64,000 bases of DNA, taken from contig CM031600.1 in NCBI GenBank assembly GCA_018398815.1, positions 47,724,792-47,788,791 of the forward strand. Direction: 5' to 3'. The position numbers and the translations under genes are program-made. Each line of letters opens with the position of its first letter. The stretch's first letter is position 1. The notes under the pieces are model-generated. The model was not told the origin of the DNA. It ran no database searches and was given only the letters and a program-made list of their open reading frames with translations. This DNA is from Conus ventricosus (Eukaryota; Mollusca; Gastropoda; Neogastropoda; Conidae). This document shows, one piece after another, positions 22,930-35,616 of this stretch.

Positions 22930-23944
22930 GCGTCTGTTCTCTCCGTTGGATGGAGTCCACAGTTTCTCTACCGAGCTGATAAAACGCTTCGCAAGCCGCC
23001 CCCCCCCCCCCCCCCCCTTCCCCCTCACAAAGCAGATCCTTTTCTTCTAATAACATCTGTTACAAAGTCCATTAAATACAATGTGAGAAGAACACACACA
23101 CACACCACCACACACACAACCATGTCAAACCCCCATCCTTCACACGCCCCCATATATTTCACCCCTCTCTATCCACCCTTCCACGCCATTAAAAACGTTT
23201 CATAGTCGTTTTATATTTCCCCATCTGTATTCGTTATGAAAAAAAGTAAGCGGACAGAAAAGAGGTTGTTGGGAGGAGAGAGGGAGAGGGGAGGGAGATT
23301 TTAAACCTGTATTTTATGTTATTACCAAAGAGGTTTTTGACAGGGGGAGAGGTAAAGAAATAATTTTTTTCCCTCTTCCTTTCCGCAAACAAATAAAACC
23401 CTTTCATTCCAAGTGTTTATCAAAAAAAGGTTTAAAAAAAAACAAAGTTTTACTTTTCCCTTAGTCCTCAGACGGGAAAGCAGAAAGGTTTAGAAAAAAA
23501 AAACAACAACTTAAGGACTGACTGCCTCCTGATCAAATGAGACATTGTGTTTATGATTCTTCCAATGCGATGAAGATAATTTCTTGGGGTATCTTTATAA
23601 TGATTATCTTAAATTTCATATCCTTCATTCTCTTTTAAATGTTTGCGCGATAAAATTTCGAAAAGATAAAAATTACAAGTTTATTCTGAGATAACTGTAG
23701 CGACATTTTGTTTTTTCGTATTTAAATAAAAAAAATAAAGAATTTGCCGCACTTCATTATAAACAGTCGTGGAAAACAGAAAGTGTTTTTGTCTGTGTCA
23801 TGTGTCTCATGCAGGACAGGAGATTCTGGGGATGTTTAATTAAAACCCATTTTTGTTCGCATTAAAAAACAAAAGTTTCAACCAAAATCTTGCAAATTTA
23901 TTCTGTCCATTTATCTGTTATGACGTTGAGAAACTTTTCAGAAT
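22930..23944. other. Region Y copy A, left part: probable LINE 3' region, corrupted
   Basis: Aligns with 59290-60345 in the same order: ctctccgttggatggag, the C-run, cagatccttttcttcta, and onward. No coding sequence. It lies downstream of the LINE stop on the - strand and may be its 3' UTR plus flank. Confidence 0.6.
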
Positions 23945-26900
23945 TTTCTTCTTTTTCTTCGTTCGCTCAGACGGGAAAACCCCAGATGATGATGAGGTCC
24001 CGCCCGGGCGGGGGTCCTCAGAGACCCGTAGAGTTTCCCCTATGGTTGGTCAGGGCCGGTCTTGCTCTAGGTATGGTGATTTGGACAGCTTGTAGGAATT
24101 TTGTTCGCTGTCATTGGGGCTGTACCGAGGGGCACACTGCGATTCCCCAATGGGAACCTTGTGAAATGTGATGGTGTACCCTGGAGGGGCCCCGTCCTAC
24201 CCCCAAAATGTTTACTTTTTGGGTTTGGGGTAGGGGTGGTAGGGATCTGTTGGTTATTTTTGGGATTTAGCGAGCCTCTTTCCCGCTTTCCTTGATGATC
24301 GTTTTGGCCCCTCTTCATGGAGTTTTCCGTTCCTTTGTGGCTGCTGTCCTCCTTTCCTTCCCCAGGGTTTTTGCTTCCTATTGCCTGTTGTTGAGTGGGG
24401 GGTATCACTGGTGACAGTTAGTTAGTGGCCCCTGTTGCGTTGAAAGGGGCAGAGACGGGGGGGTTGGTCCTTTGTTCTTTGGGTTTGACACCGAATTTAC
24501 GACAGTGCTCAGAGAAAGATGCGATTTTGGGATTTGGCCTCCTTTTGCGACGTGTCTCGTGTGTCTGCAATGCTTTTGCCTCGTTTTTTGTAGTTCGGGG
24601 AAAATTTCCCGGGGGGTGGCTTGTGGGCGTGAGTTCCATCCTTCAGGTTGGGAAATTTTTCCTCCCCCTCCTTTTTGGGTAGTTCCCCTTGCTGAGCCGT
24701 TGTGTATGCGTACGTCCACAGTCCTTGGGGGCAACTGTTCATATGGTCTAGGCTAGTCCCCTTTTTTTTTTTGTTGGTGCCCTTGAGAGACCCTGGGATT
24801 GTCTCTCTGACTTCCGGAAAGGGTCCTTTCAAGGGGGTAAGAGTGTGAGTTGGGATTGTTTTTTTCCCTTGCGTAGCTTTTCAGGGCCTGCCTTCCGAGT
24901 TACGGCGTTGTGCACAAAATGCTGGCTTCAGTCTGCATTGGGTTTGGGCTTAAATTCTTTTTTTCAGGGGGTGTTTTTCACCCTCTTGAATTTTGGAGCT
25001 TGGGTGGGGTTTTGGGGCTTCTCTCTGCTTTAAAGGGCTTTGAAGACCTGTCAGGTTTCCTGGTTGGATGGGGGGTTGATTTGAGAGCGCCGGTGTGATC
25101 CTGGACCTGGTTTGGCCCTTGGAAACTTTGTCTGGTGGTCTTGGTGCTGTCCCCCAGGCAGCTGTACCATTTTTGGACGGGTTTAAACTGTCGAGGTACA
25201 GTTTCTTCGGATGTTGTGGTCGGTCCCCGGGAATTTCCCTGATAACTTCTTCCCCAATCCAAACGTAGCTGGCTCTTTTGTGACTTGTTGTCTGGTGTCT
25301 AAATATCCTGGGGTCAAATGGATCTAAGTAAGTGGGTGACTTATCCTGTGGGAGGACGTGACCTTTTCACGGAGGCGTGCCTTGTTCTTTTTTACGGCTG
25401 AAGATGGTGTATGTGGTTTTTTTTTCATTTATGGTTACGAGCCCCTTTTTTGTCCCTGTCTGATCTTCTCAGGGCTTCCCGGATCCTTTCAGTGGCTGTT
25501 GTTATGTATTGCTAGAGCACCCGATGCAAGTGTCTGCGTAGATTGCCCTGGATCCATGCAGGGTGTCATCAAGGTGTCGTTCATGAGGTGAAAAGCGTAG
25601 GGGGGAATCCACCCCTTTGGGAACCCTTTTTTTCATGATTTTCTGCTGCTTTGGGCTTCTGTTTTGTACCCAGGTTTTCTGTTGTTTGGTTGGTGATCCC
25701 TTTTAAAATGGACCTGAGATCCCTATTTTTGCATTTCAGCTTCAGCCATTCTTCCCACTTTTTCAAAAGGGCCTTTTTCCCGGTCGTCCCCGACGTAATG
25801 GGCTTCTTTTTTGTAGTCATCCTCCATTTTTTTGCGCAATGTAAGCGACTGGTCTTCAGTGGATCGGGTGTTGCCTGAATTGCTGCTTGTCGAGATGATC
25901 TTTTCTTCTCCCGGTACCCTGTCGCCCATTGTTGCTAGCCCCTTTCCATGGCTTCCCTACGCGTGGTCAGTTTAAAGGGTTGAAAGCTGTTTCCCTTGGT
26001 CTTGTCTTTTCCTTTCTTTTGGAAAGGGGGGCATGGTGCATCTCTCCTGCTGAGGGATATGCATTTTCCCCGCTGGGTTGAAAATTTAAGAAGGGTTTTC
26101 TTTGTGTTTGGGCCCCAAATGTTTAGCACTATTGTAATGCCATCAGGTCCTGGTGATTTTTCTTTTGCATCTGCTTATCCCTTCCTTCAGTTCTTTTTTT
26201 GAGAAGAGTTCTTTCTCATTTTCCTCTGGTCCCTGTCTTTGTAGTGTTTTGTTGTTCCAACCTTCCCTTTTTCTATCTTTTTGGGGTTTTTTGTATGTCC
26301 TTCGAAGTGTTTGAGGTGGTCTGCAGCCCGCTTTCCGGGGGTCCCCCCGTTTTCTTCTAGAACGATTGGTGAAGTTTAATTCTTTCACGTTATTGCTTTG
26401 GGAAGTTTCCCAGTTTGCTCCATCCTTCTCCAAATTGAGATTTTTGTTTTCCTTTTCCGTTGTTCTTGCTGCCCGGATGAAGGCCCTTTTTTTACGAGGG
26501 GGTTCTTTCCTTCAGGTTGTGTTGTTTTTGTTTTGGTTCCTTTCTTGCCTTTTCTCTTGCTTCGTTCGTGATCTTCCAGCTGTTGGGGGGGTTCTTCAGT
26601 CCCGAGGGCCGTATTTTTTCGGTCCTTTTGGGGTAGTTTCTTGGCTGTTTCAGATTGCCACATTGAAGGCCTTGGTCTTTTTGTTCGATCTTTCTGCGGA
26701 TTTATGTTGGCGGGAACTCGTCAGGAGGATGGAAAAATTTTCCCTTTGCTTTTCTGTAGTTCACCTGGGCAGTGGTTGCAGTCCTCAGGAGGGGGGGGTT
26801 TAGGTCGAAGGAAAGTTTACAGGTTTGTACGCTGCCTGCCCGTGGTCCCGTACTGTTCTTTGTGCGTCGCCCGCGGTTGTTGTGGAAAGGGTAGGTTGGT

Positions 26901-27460
26901 GTTTTGCGATAGCCCCCGCGTGAGTAAATGTTGGGGGGGCATTGCTTGATTTGTAGATGTAGTTGCTGGTCAATCTGCCCAAACCTCTACCTCCTTCCTC
27001 TTGAGCTGTTTCGTTTTATCCCCGCTTGTGGAGTGGCTGTTGAAATCGCCGAAAAACCCGGCAGTGTTTGTGACTTTCCCTTGCAGTAGTGGAGCCGTCG
27101 ATTGATGGGAGTTTTCTTGTATATCCCGATTGTTTTTCCCGCAGTTGAACTCCACTCCGGGGGATTTTGCCTGTCCTCAGTATCCCCGTGTGTGCTTCGT
27201 GGTATTTGATTTTCACCAAAATGGGATTCCCCCTTTGTTTCCCTTCCCCGTCACACGGTTGGTTTGGTGCCTTTACTGTGAAACGAAGGTTCTCTGTAAG
27301 GGGGTTCTGGACACAAACAACATCAATGCCTCTTTGTGGAGTTTTTGGTTTAAAAGGGGGTTTTCCCGGAAATTCCTCGCATTCACGCAGTATTCCAATG
27401 GCCTTGGCTCCATCTCCTCCTGTCAAGCCGTTTGCTTTTACCTGAGACACCCCCCGCGGT
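23945..27460 (-). pseudogene. RNase H-bearing LINE ORF2, region Y copy A (corrupted)
   Basis: Same element as 60342-64000, in poor sequence. On the - strand, from right to left, it includes the endonuclease start (NGLTGGDGAKAIGILRE near 27440, lying outside the window in copy B), then GIDVVCVQ and LTENLRFTV. Fragments follow of the inter-domain region, RT (PDGITNEML-like, EDQSL.. near 25830, INARKT area near 25420) and RNase H. The C-terminus is near 24100-24160 (FPLGNRSVPLGTAPMTA). Nearly every frame is lost within 30-60 codons. Compared with copy B the differences are mostly a base replaced by, or extended from, its neighbour. Confidence 0.8.
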
Positions 27461-28289
27461 CTGCAGAAAAAAGGGGAGGGGACACCAGTAGCTTTGGTTT
27501 TGGGGCCCCCCCTTTAGGCCGGGCCCCGGATCTTCCCCTGGGGGGGTTCGCGGTCGAGCACCATAAACGATTTAGGTTGTCTGTCATGTGGCGGGGGGTG
27601 CGTTGTGCCCGTTCGCCCTGACAAGTCAGGAACACAATCCCATTCGGCTCTTGCCATTTATCCCAGGGTGGGGTAAGGTTGGGGCGTGTCAGGGGTGTCC
27701 ACGCGCCCGGTGGGCTGCACAGAGTTCCCTTTTTCTCGGTGGGGGCCTTATCTCCATTGGATGGTTAGCCTGCGGGTTTCCCGTTGGGAGGCCGAGATTG
27801 TTTTAAAATAGCGCCCGTATTCCCCTCCCCTGCGCGTTAGTGAAACAATCTGCCCCTGTCCGAGGAAACACCACATTAACTGGCGAGAAATGCGACTACG
27901 TTTTTCCCTTTCTTAATGGAAGAAAGGATCTTCGCAGATCACTTTTCGAATGAAAACATTCTTAAATGGGAAAAAAACCCGGACATTTTTTTTCTTTCCA
28001 TATGTGAATGCCCAAATTTGTTTAAAAGAAAAAATAAGCCTGTCTTTAAAAACCCCAATGAACTGTTGCACATTTCCGAGAGAGAGAGGGAGAGTCCTTT
28101 ACGTGCATGTTGTACTGGTTGTTTCCGGCTGGTTTGAGTGTGTTTGTTCTTGAGGAACATGACGCAGTTTGTTTTAACTCCCCTTGAGTTCAAACCCAGC
28201 ACAAAGCACAAAATGTTCACACGCGTGCGCGCATATATACCAGTGCGTCTACATGTGTGCGCAAGTGTGCAAACACATACTTCAGTGCT
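27461..28289. other. Upstream flank of the LINE and low-quality non-coding sequence
   Basis: 27461-27840 may contain the LINE 5' region or ORF1, but I could not read a zinc-knuckle ORF1. 27841-28289 is AT-rich with no gene seen. Confidence 0.4.
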
Positions 28290-28825
<536 letters not shown>

Positions 28826-28826
<1 letters not shown>

Positions 28827-29107
28827 TTGAATTATAAACAAAGCTTGCTCTTATGTCTTAGATTGAAGAAATAGGGGGGAGATACGCATTCATACCTGCA
28901 GTGGCAGATGATTCTGCCTAACTAACAGTATGTGCTTGAGTGGGTGGATGGGGAAAAATAAAATAAATGCTTCTCAAAATGTTTCCCCATCCACCCACTC
29001 AAGCACATACTGTTAGGCAGAATCATCTGCCACTGCAGGTATGAATGCGTATCTCCCCCTATTTCTTCAATCTAAGACATAAGAGCAAGCTTTGTTTATA
29101 ATTCAAT
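28826..29107. repeat. Long inverted repeat, ~130-bp arms, 25-bp loop
   Basis: Arm 1 is 28826-28956, the loop 28957-28981, and arm 2 28982-29107. The arms pair along their full length with only a 4-base bulge (acta at about 28921) and a one-base difference in a G run. No terminal target duplication is obvious. It could be a foldback element, an expressed hairpin RNA locus, or a chimeric fold-back read in the assembly. Confidence 0.92.
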
Positions 29108-29701
29108 ATTTCTTGCAGTCATTGCAACACCAAGCTGCTCTGTAGGTTGCTGGAACGGTGCTCGGTACTTATCCTTGGAATTTATTAGTTTGTTATATAT
29201 ATATTATAGTTTGTGATGCGTGCTTGCATTCGTGAGCGCACGGGCGTACGTCTGTGCGTGCGTGCGTGTGTGTGTGTGTTACGAATGAGAAAGGCAGCGA
29301 CATACATACATACAGAGAGAGAGAGAGACACAGAGAGACAGAGAGAGAGAGAGAGAGAGAGCACATAGGCCTACTCACTCAGACCCGCGCATCGTTTGTC
29401 TGTGCTCGTTCCAAAGAATCTTCCCGAGCACCATTTTCACTCTCTCCCTCACCTTGCTAATCGCTGTATGAAGATAACACGCAGGGACGTTCTCACGAGC
29501 ACGCGTGCGCGCGCGTGCAACTCATGAAACTGTTTTAATTTTTATTCGGTTTTAATTATATGGGATGTGAACACACGTCCATGTGTGTGTGTGTGTGTGT
29601 GTGTTTCTTTTTTTTTTTTTTTTTTTTTTTTTTTTGCGAACGTAGGCCTACTATTGATTCGTTTTTGTACTTGTTCTTTTCAGACGAACAAATTTCTTAA
29701 G

Positions 29702-29757
<56 letters not shown>

Positions 29758-30098
29758 CACACACACACACACACGTGAATGTATGCAGGCTATCGCTAAA
29801 CCGTGGAACAAAGAAACAAAATCGATATGTCTTTAAAGCAAGCTTATGTGGAACAGAGTTGATGTTCGCGGCACTATAAGAAAAAACTTTTGTTGTTGCC
29901 AACACTATAGGCCTTACCAGCTGTGTGGGCATGCCGTGAAAAAGAAAAGAAGAGAAAAGAGGAAGTTGTACAAGCCTACCTTGAGCACCCCGAAGAGGTC
30001 TCATCATGCTCTAACTTGTTTCACTCCACATAACTTACTAGGATAAAAACTATACTATGTATAGATCAACTGTAACTGAGACTAGTGATAAGAGTATA

Positions 30099-30143
<45 letters not shown>

Positions 30144-30204
30144 TATGCTGTATCGACTATGATAATGAACTCATAACTCTCTCCTGTATCGTATATCTGT
30201 GCGC

Positions 30205-30235
<31 letters not shown>

Positions 30236-30346
30236 TGTGTGTGCACGCGCGCGCGCGTGTCTTCCGCCTTCTCGTTGTAGTCGTGCATTTGTATATGTAT
30301 TTATTTATATTTATATATATATATATGTGTGTGTATATATATATAC

Positions 30347-30393
<47 letters not shown>

Positions 30394-30399
30394 ATATAA

Positions 30400-30456
<57 letters not shown>

Positions 30457-30700
30457 GTGTGTGTGTGTGTGCATGCTATTTTCTCAAATTCATAGTACCT
30501 GGTATTACTGTATTGTCACTATAATGTTTGTGTGTTTGTTTGTGTGTTTGTTTGTAACTGAAATGAAAAACAAACCTTGTAACTACTACTCTTTTTTTTC
30601 TTCTCAGCCTTCACATGTTAACACTAATTTCGAATCATCCACTCATTCACTCGTTCAAACTGAGTAAAGCACACAAAAACACACACAAAAAAAAAAAAAC
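29108..30700. other. Microsatellite-rich non-coding region
   Basis: GT (29265-29279), GA (29312-29361), GT then poly(T) (29583-29635), CA (29706-29774), TA (30100-30140), GC/GT (30200-30258) and long TA with GT ends (30315-30471). Predicted peptides here are only microsatellite translations. No gene. Confidence 0.8.
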
Positions 30701-31735
30701 ACTATAGGCCTACAATTAGTATAAAAACAGTTTAATGTTGTTAGCAATATGGTTTATGATTCGCGTAGAACAGTCTAGTGTTGTTGACAACACTAAAGAG
30801 TTATTCTTCGTGAAGAAAGGTATAGAGTTACTGACAACATTATAGGCCTACTATTCGTATAGTACAGTCTAGTGTAGCTGGCAATACTATAGGCCTATAA
30901 TTCGTGTAGAACAGTCTAGTGTTACTGGCAATACTATAGGCCTATAATTCGAATAGAACAGTTTGGTGTTGTTGGCAATACTATAGGCCTATAGTTCGTA
31001 TGGAACAGTTTAGTGTTGTTGGCAATACTATAGACTTATGATTCGTGTAGAACAGTCTAGTGTTGTTGACAACACTATAGATGTGTTATTCGTGAAGAAA
31101 GGTATGGTGTTACCAGCAACACTATAGTCCTTCTATTCATGTAGAACAGTGTGGTGTTGTTGGCAACACTACAGGCCTACTTTTCGTGTAGAACAGTCTG
31201 GTGTTGGCAACACTAATGGCCTATGATTCGTGTAGAATAGTATGGTGTCGTTGGCAACACTATAGGCCTACTATAGGCATCTACTAACAGCCTATGATTC
31301 GTGTAGAACATTCTGGTGTTGTTGACAGCACTATAGGCCTATGATTCGTGGAGAACATTCTGGTGTTGGCAGCACTATAGGCCTATGATTCGTGGAGAAC
31401 ATTCTGGTGTTGGCAGCACTATAGGCCTATGATTCGTGTAGAACAGTCTGGTGTTGTTGCCAGCACTAAAGGCCTATGATTCTGTGGTAACGCTAAAGGC
31501 CTATAATTCTCCAGCAACACTATAGGCCTATGATTGTCCGCAACACCATAGGCCTATGCTTCTTCTGCAACACTTTAGTCATATAATCCCTGTACAGCAG
31601 AATCTGGTGTTGGCAACACAATAGGTCTTTGAGTCGTGTAAAACAAAGTCTGATGTTGGGAACAGTACAGATCTATGATTCGTGCAGAACAGTTTTCTGG
31701 TGCCGTTGGAAACACTACAGGCCTGTTATCGTTGA
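30700..31735. repeat. 47-bp minisatellite with ATAGGCCTA, upstream of the GPCR
   Basis: About 20 degenerate units of roughly 47 bp. Each holds tataggcctat, attcgtgtagaacagt and ctggtgttgttggcaacac. Starts at 30841, 30888 and 30935 give the period. Units shorten and diverge after 31480. The array ends about 120 bp before the GPCR start codon. Confidence 0.88.
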
Positions 31736-31855
31736 GAAGAGAGACTGGTATCAAATGGCGTTGGTATGGATTTGACAAACTCCCACACTGATAATCAATA
31801 TAAACACGTACATAGTATAGGTATCCCAAGAGAGCAGGTACTAGATATCTGATAA

Positions 31856-32952
31856 ATGTTCATAAGATGTCCGGGAAGTCAACCATCTCGTTCAAAGGCG
31901 TTTCTCTCAATGAATCTTTCCTCCTTGGTGAGACACATGGGAAACCAAACTGTAGCCACCATTTCCACCCAGAGCTTGTGGTCTCTGGCCAGCCAGTGGG
32001 TCTGGTACCTTGGCGGAACTGCCAATCTTCTGCTTGGAACATTCGGAAATGTCATGTCGCTCATCGTCCTCTATCAGCTGAGAGCCGGCGCCTCTTCCAT
32101 CCATTCCTACCTGGCTGCTTTGGCAGTGACAGACACTGTCAACTTGTACAGTTTGTTGGGAGTCAGCTGGATTAAATTTGTGCTGAGCTTCGACATCTAT
32201 AGTATGGATGACTGGGCGTGTAAGACAGGAATGTGGATCGGCAAATGCTCAGGAGCAAGTTCCTTTTGGATCCTGGTCTTCATGACGATTCACAGAGCAG
32301 CTTCTGTGGTTTTTCCTCACCGCGTCAATGTGATGTGCACGAAGAAGACGACGAAGATGGTGACGGCAGGTGTGCCTGTTGTTAGCCTCTGTGTATTCCC
32401 ACATGTTGTACGGTTTCAGTGTCCATGCGGGTGTCTGCGGCTTCATCTTCCATCTTACAAGCAGTTCTGGCTGGACACTTGGGTGAAACTGGAACTCATC
32501 TTCCTCTCTCTTCTGCCCTTTTGTCTGCTCATCCTCAGCAACGTCATCCTCTCCTGGCATCTCTTTCTCTCTGTCAAGGTCACCAAACATCGTCCTGACG
32601 TCACAGAATTCGGACGGTCACGTGACACAGAGAAAGCAACAGACATCGTCGACAACAGTGACCGTTCTTGCCGTGTCCTTGACATTCATCTTGCTGTCAG
32701 CACCGCTTATGTTTTATAACGCTGTTGCCAACGTTTATGGAAACCGTACACACATCAAAAACCGTGAACAGGCCGTCTTTTTATATCATCTGTTTTACTG
32801 GATGATTTCAATGAACGCTGCCATCAATTTCTATCTGTATTGTTTTAACAGGGTCAAAATTTAGGCAACAATTCCTGAACATGTTTTCCTGCGAGGTATC
32901 GAAGAACAAAGTTTTGTTAACACGTATGATTCTGCATGAAGATAAAAGTTGA
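31856..32952 (+). CDS. Rhodopsin-family (class A) peptide-type GPCR, two frameshifts
   Basis: Seven-helix receptor of the plasma membrane, apparently in a single exon. An N-terminus with possible glycosylation sites (NLS, NQT) leads to TM1 with GN (residues 64-65) and TM2 with LAVTD (Asp93). Cys122 starts TM3, which ends IHRA where most receptors have D/E-R-Y. TM4, TM5 (LELIFLSLLPFCLLILSN) and ICL3 follow. The frame then slips at about 32570-32640 and TM6 reads VLAVSLTFILLSAPL, without the usual CWxP. TM7 reads MNAAINFYLYCF, so NPxxY is NFYLY. A second slip at about 32850 gives helix 8, GSKFRQQFLNMFSC, with a palmitoylation-type Cys, and a stop at 32950-32952. MNLSS at 31910 is an alternative start. 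This style is common among expanded molluscan neuropeptide-like receptors. The ligand is unknown. The slips may be assembly errors. Confidence 0.82.
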
Positions 32953-33558
32953 AGCACTGAGCCAGCAGAGACATAACGAAGTAACTAGCCTTGACCTATT
33001 GTCCTTCTTCGGGTAGGACGACAAACAAACAAACAAACAAAGGAAATGAACATGTGGTGGCGAACAACAAGTGAAGGTGAACAAGTCCTCAGTTTCCATG
33101 AAAATGACTTGAAAGAAAAGGGTGTGACGAGTAGGAGTGGCTGGTGTGGTTGTCTGTGGGAATGACTGACAATGGGTTTCTCTCGTAGAATTAGAGTTAT
33201 TTGTATGTCAACTTTCACCTCCACCCTCTCTCTTATTAGTTATGGAAGGAGCAACTTTCCGGTACTAGTCATCGAATGAAATGTTCTTTTTTTTTTTCAG
33301 GACTGTTGATTAAAAATACTCAAGGACTGCTCTGAAGAAATTCTCTTCAGCCTTATGCATTTACAATTGATCGTGCTTCGAGTGACAGACAGAATTAGAT
33401 ATAGGTTCAATCATGAAATGATGTATGAACAACAAACAGAATAACAAGTTAAATGCATTTTTACTCACCAAACTGTACTGCGTACACAAGACTAAAATGT
33501 ACAAATGAACAGAACTTCAACAGATTTTGTCTTTGGTTGGGCTGACTTTTTTTCTACT
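32953..33558. other. Non-coding between the GPCR and a - strand exon
   Basis: No gene seen. A GTTT/caaa run lies at 33020-33040. The right part could be the 3' UTR of the - strand exon that ends at 33559. Confidence 0.4.
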
Positions 33559-33848
33559 TCATCTCATCATAAAGGGAGGGAAGCTCTTGATGACTTGGGT
33601 CATAATCCTGTGGGCACCCAAAGACTTAGCTTTGAGGTGGAGAAGTGTGCAGGTCTCTCCCCAGTTGCTGGTGACTGATCCACCCGTTCTGCGTTCTGGT
33701 AGGTCACTCGTCCACAAAGCCACAGTGTAGCTTGGATTCTTGCTCGGGTACTGGGCCAGTTTCTGTAATACCATGGTCTCAGGATTTCTGCAGATTTCTG
33801 CAGAACCTGGTTTGTAGATCAGTGGCTGGGAGTCCAGCTTGAAGAGTC
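33559..33848 (-). CDS. Probable last coding exon of an unrecognised gene
   Basis: On the - strand an open frame of about 95 codons runs from a plausible acceptor (tgtgag before gactcttcaag, at 33848) to a TGA at 33559. It reads GLFKLDSQPLIYKPGSAEIC at the start and later VALWTSDLPERRTG, SNWGETCTLLHLKAKSLGA and QVIKSFPPFMMR. An in-frame stop lies exactly across the acceptor, as expected for an internal splice boundary. Wobble positions are mixed and G/C-rich, unlike the AT-rich neighbourhood. I do not recognise the family. Earlier exons would lie to the right, beyond or within the gap at 34380. Confidence 0.4.
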
Positions 33849-34379
33849 CTCACACTTGCCGTCTGACTTCCAGGAAAAGTGCGGGGACTCAGCTGGCAAA
33901 AATAACACTAACATAAATGTATCTGCCTTAATTTTCAGTCACCACTTTAGTTCTTCACTCAGGTTTTAAGTTGATTTCATAAGGGATATGAGATGATAAG
34001 AGACTGCTAAAAATTAAAGGGAAACAACTCTTTGATTTTATCAAATACTCAGGTGAGGTAAGATAAGATAATGTTGCTTATAGCCCAGCCGACCGCAAAG
34101 GGCCACATCAGGGCTGTCACCACGTTAGGTGAGGTAATAATGTACTGAAATACAATTAGTCTAAACATATATTATGTAGATTAGAGTCACCTACTACCAT
34201 GCATTAAGACGATCAACAGTATTCATTGTCATGTTGACAACAAGTATAGCATAAAAGTATCCTGTCAGATTATAGCATCATTAATTTATCATCTTAACAC
34301 ATTTTAAAACTAAGCACTGGAAAAGCCTATACTCTTGGCAATTATACGCATATTCGTTAATCATCTTCAATTTTATGCA
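33849..34379. other. Non-coding before gap 2
   Basis: No gene. 34075-34135 (gcttatagcccagccgacc, gggccacatcagggctgtc) looks like a dispersed repeat fragment, but I cannot name its family. Confidence 0.4.
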
Positions 34380-35379
34380 NNNNNNNNNNNNNNNNNNNNN
34401 NNNNNNNNNNNNNNNNNNNNNNNNNNNNNNNNNNNNNNNNNNNNNNNNNNNNNNNNNNNNNNNNNNNNNNNNNNNNNNNNNNNNNNNNNNNNNNNNNNNN
34501 NNNNNNNNNNNNNNNNNNNNNNNNNNNNNNNNNNNNNNNNNNNNNNNNNNNNNNNNNNNNNNNNNNNNNNNNNNNNNNNNNNNNNNNNNNNNNNNNNNNN
34601 NNNNNNNNNNNNNNNNNNNNNNNNNNNNNNNNNNNNNNNNNNNNNNNNNNNNNNNNNNNNNNNNNNNNNNNNNNNNNNNNNNNNNNNNNNNNNNNNNNNN
34701 NNNNNNNNNNNNNNNNNNNNNNNNNNNNNNNNNNNNNNNNNNNNNNNNNNNNNNNNNNNNNNNNNNNNNNNNNNNNNNNNNNNNNNNNNNNNNNNNNNNN
34801 NNNNNNNNNNNNNNNNNNNNNNNNNNNNNNNNNNNNNNNNNNNNNNNNNNNNNNNNNNNNNNNNNNNNNNNNNNNNNNNNNNNNNNNNNNNNNNNNNNNN
34901 NNNNNNNNNNNNNNNNNNNNNNNNNNNNNNNNNNNNNNNNNNNNNNNNNNNNNNNNNNNNNNNNNNNNNNNNNNNNNNNNNNNNNNNNNNNNNNNNNNNN
35001 NNNNNNNNNNNNNNNNNNNNNNNNNNNNNNNNNNNNNNNNNNNNNNNNNNNNNNNNNNNNNNNNNNNNNNNNNNNNNNNNNNNNNNNNNNNNNNNNNNNN
35101 NNNNNNNNNNNNNNNNNNNNNNNNNNNNNNNNNNNNNNNNNNNNNNNNNNNNNNNNNNNNNNNNNNNNNNNNNNNNNNNNNNNNNNNNNNNNNNNNNNNN
35201 NNNNNNNNNNNNNNNNNNNNNNNNNNNNNNNNNNNNNNNNNNNNNNNNNNNNNNNNNNNNNNNNNNNNNNNNNNNNNNNNNNNNNNNNNNNNNNNNNNNN
35301 NNNNNNNNNNNNNNNNNNNNNNNNNNNNNNNNNNNNNNNNNNNNNNNNNNNNNNNNNNNNNNNNNNNNNNNNNNNNNNN
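34380..35379. other. Assembly gap (1000 N)
   Basis: Exactly 1000 unknown bases. Confidence 1.
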
Positions 35380-35524
35380 GGATTTTTAACGCTTTATACG
35401 CTTTCGCATAGTTAAGCTTTCGAAAGTTCTGTTATAAATTCACAAACATGTCCTTTAACACTTCTTTATCAACTCCAGCATTAATCGCCCACCCAAAATC
35501 ATCAAATATTTCTGTAAGCTTTAT

Positions 35525-35580
35525 GGTGGTGGTGGTTTAATTTTACGTCTTTCATCCGGCAGATGATATTAGACGGGGGG

Positions 35581-35616
<36 letters not shown>

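Noticed and set aside
22736..23205. Cys/Val- or Thr/His-rich 'proteins' (also 28434-28830, 29567-30007, 30199-30667, 56915-57500)
   Set aside because: They are translations of CA/GT/TA microsatellites in successive frames.
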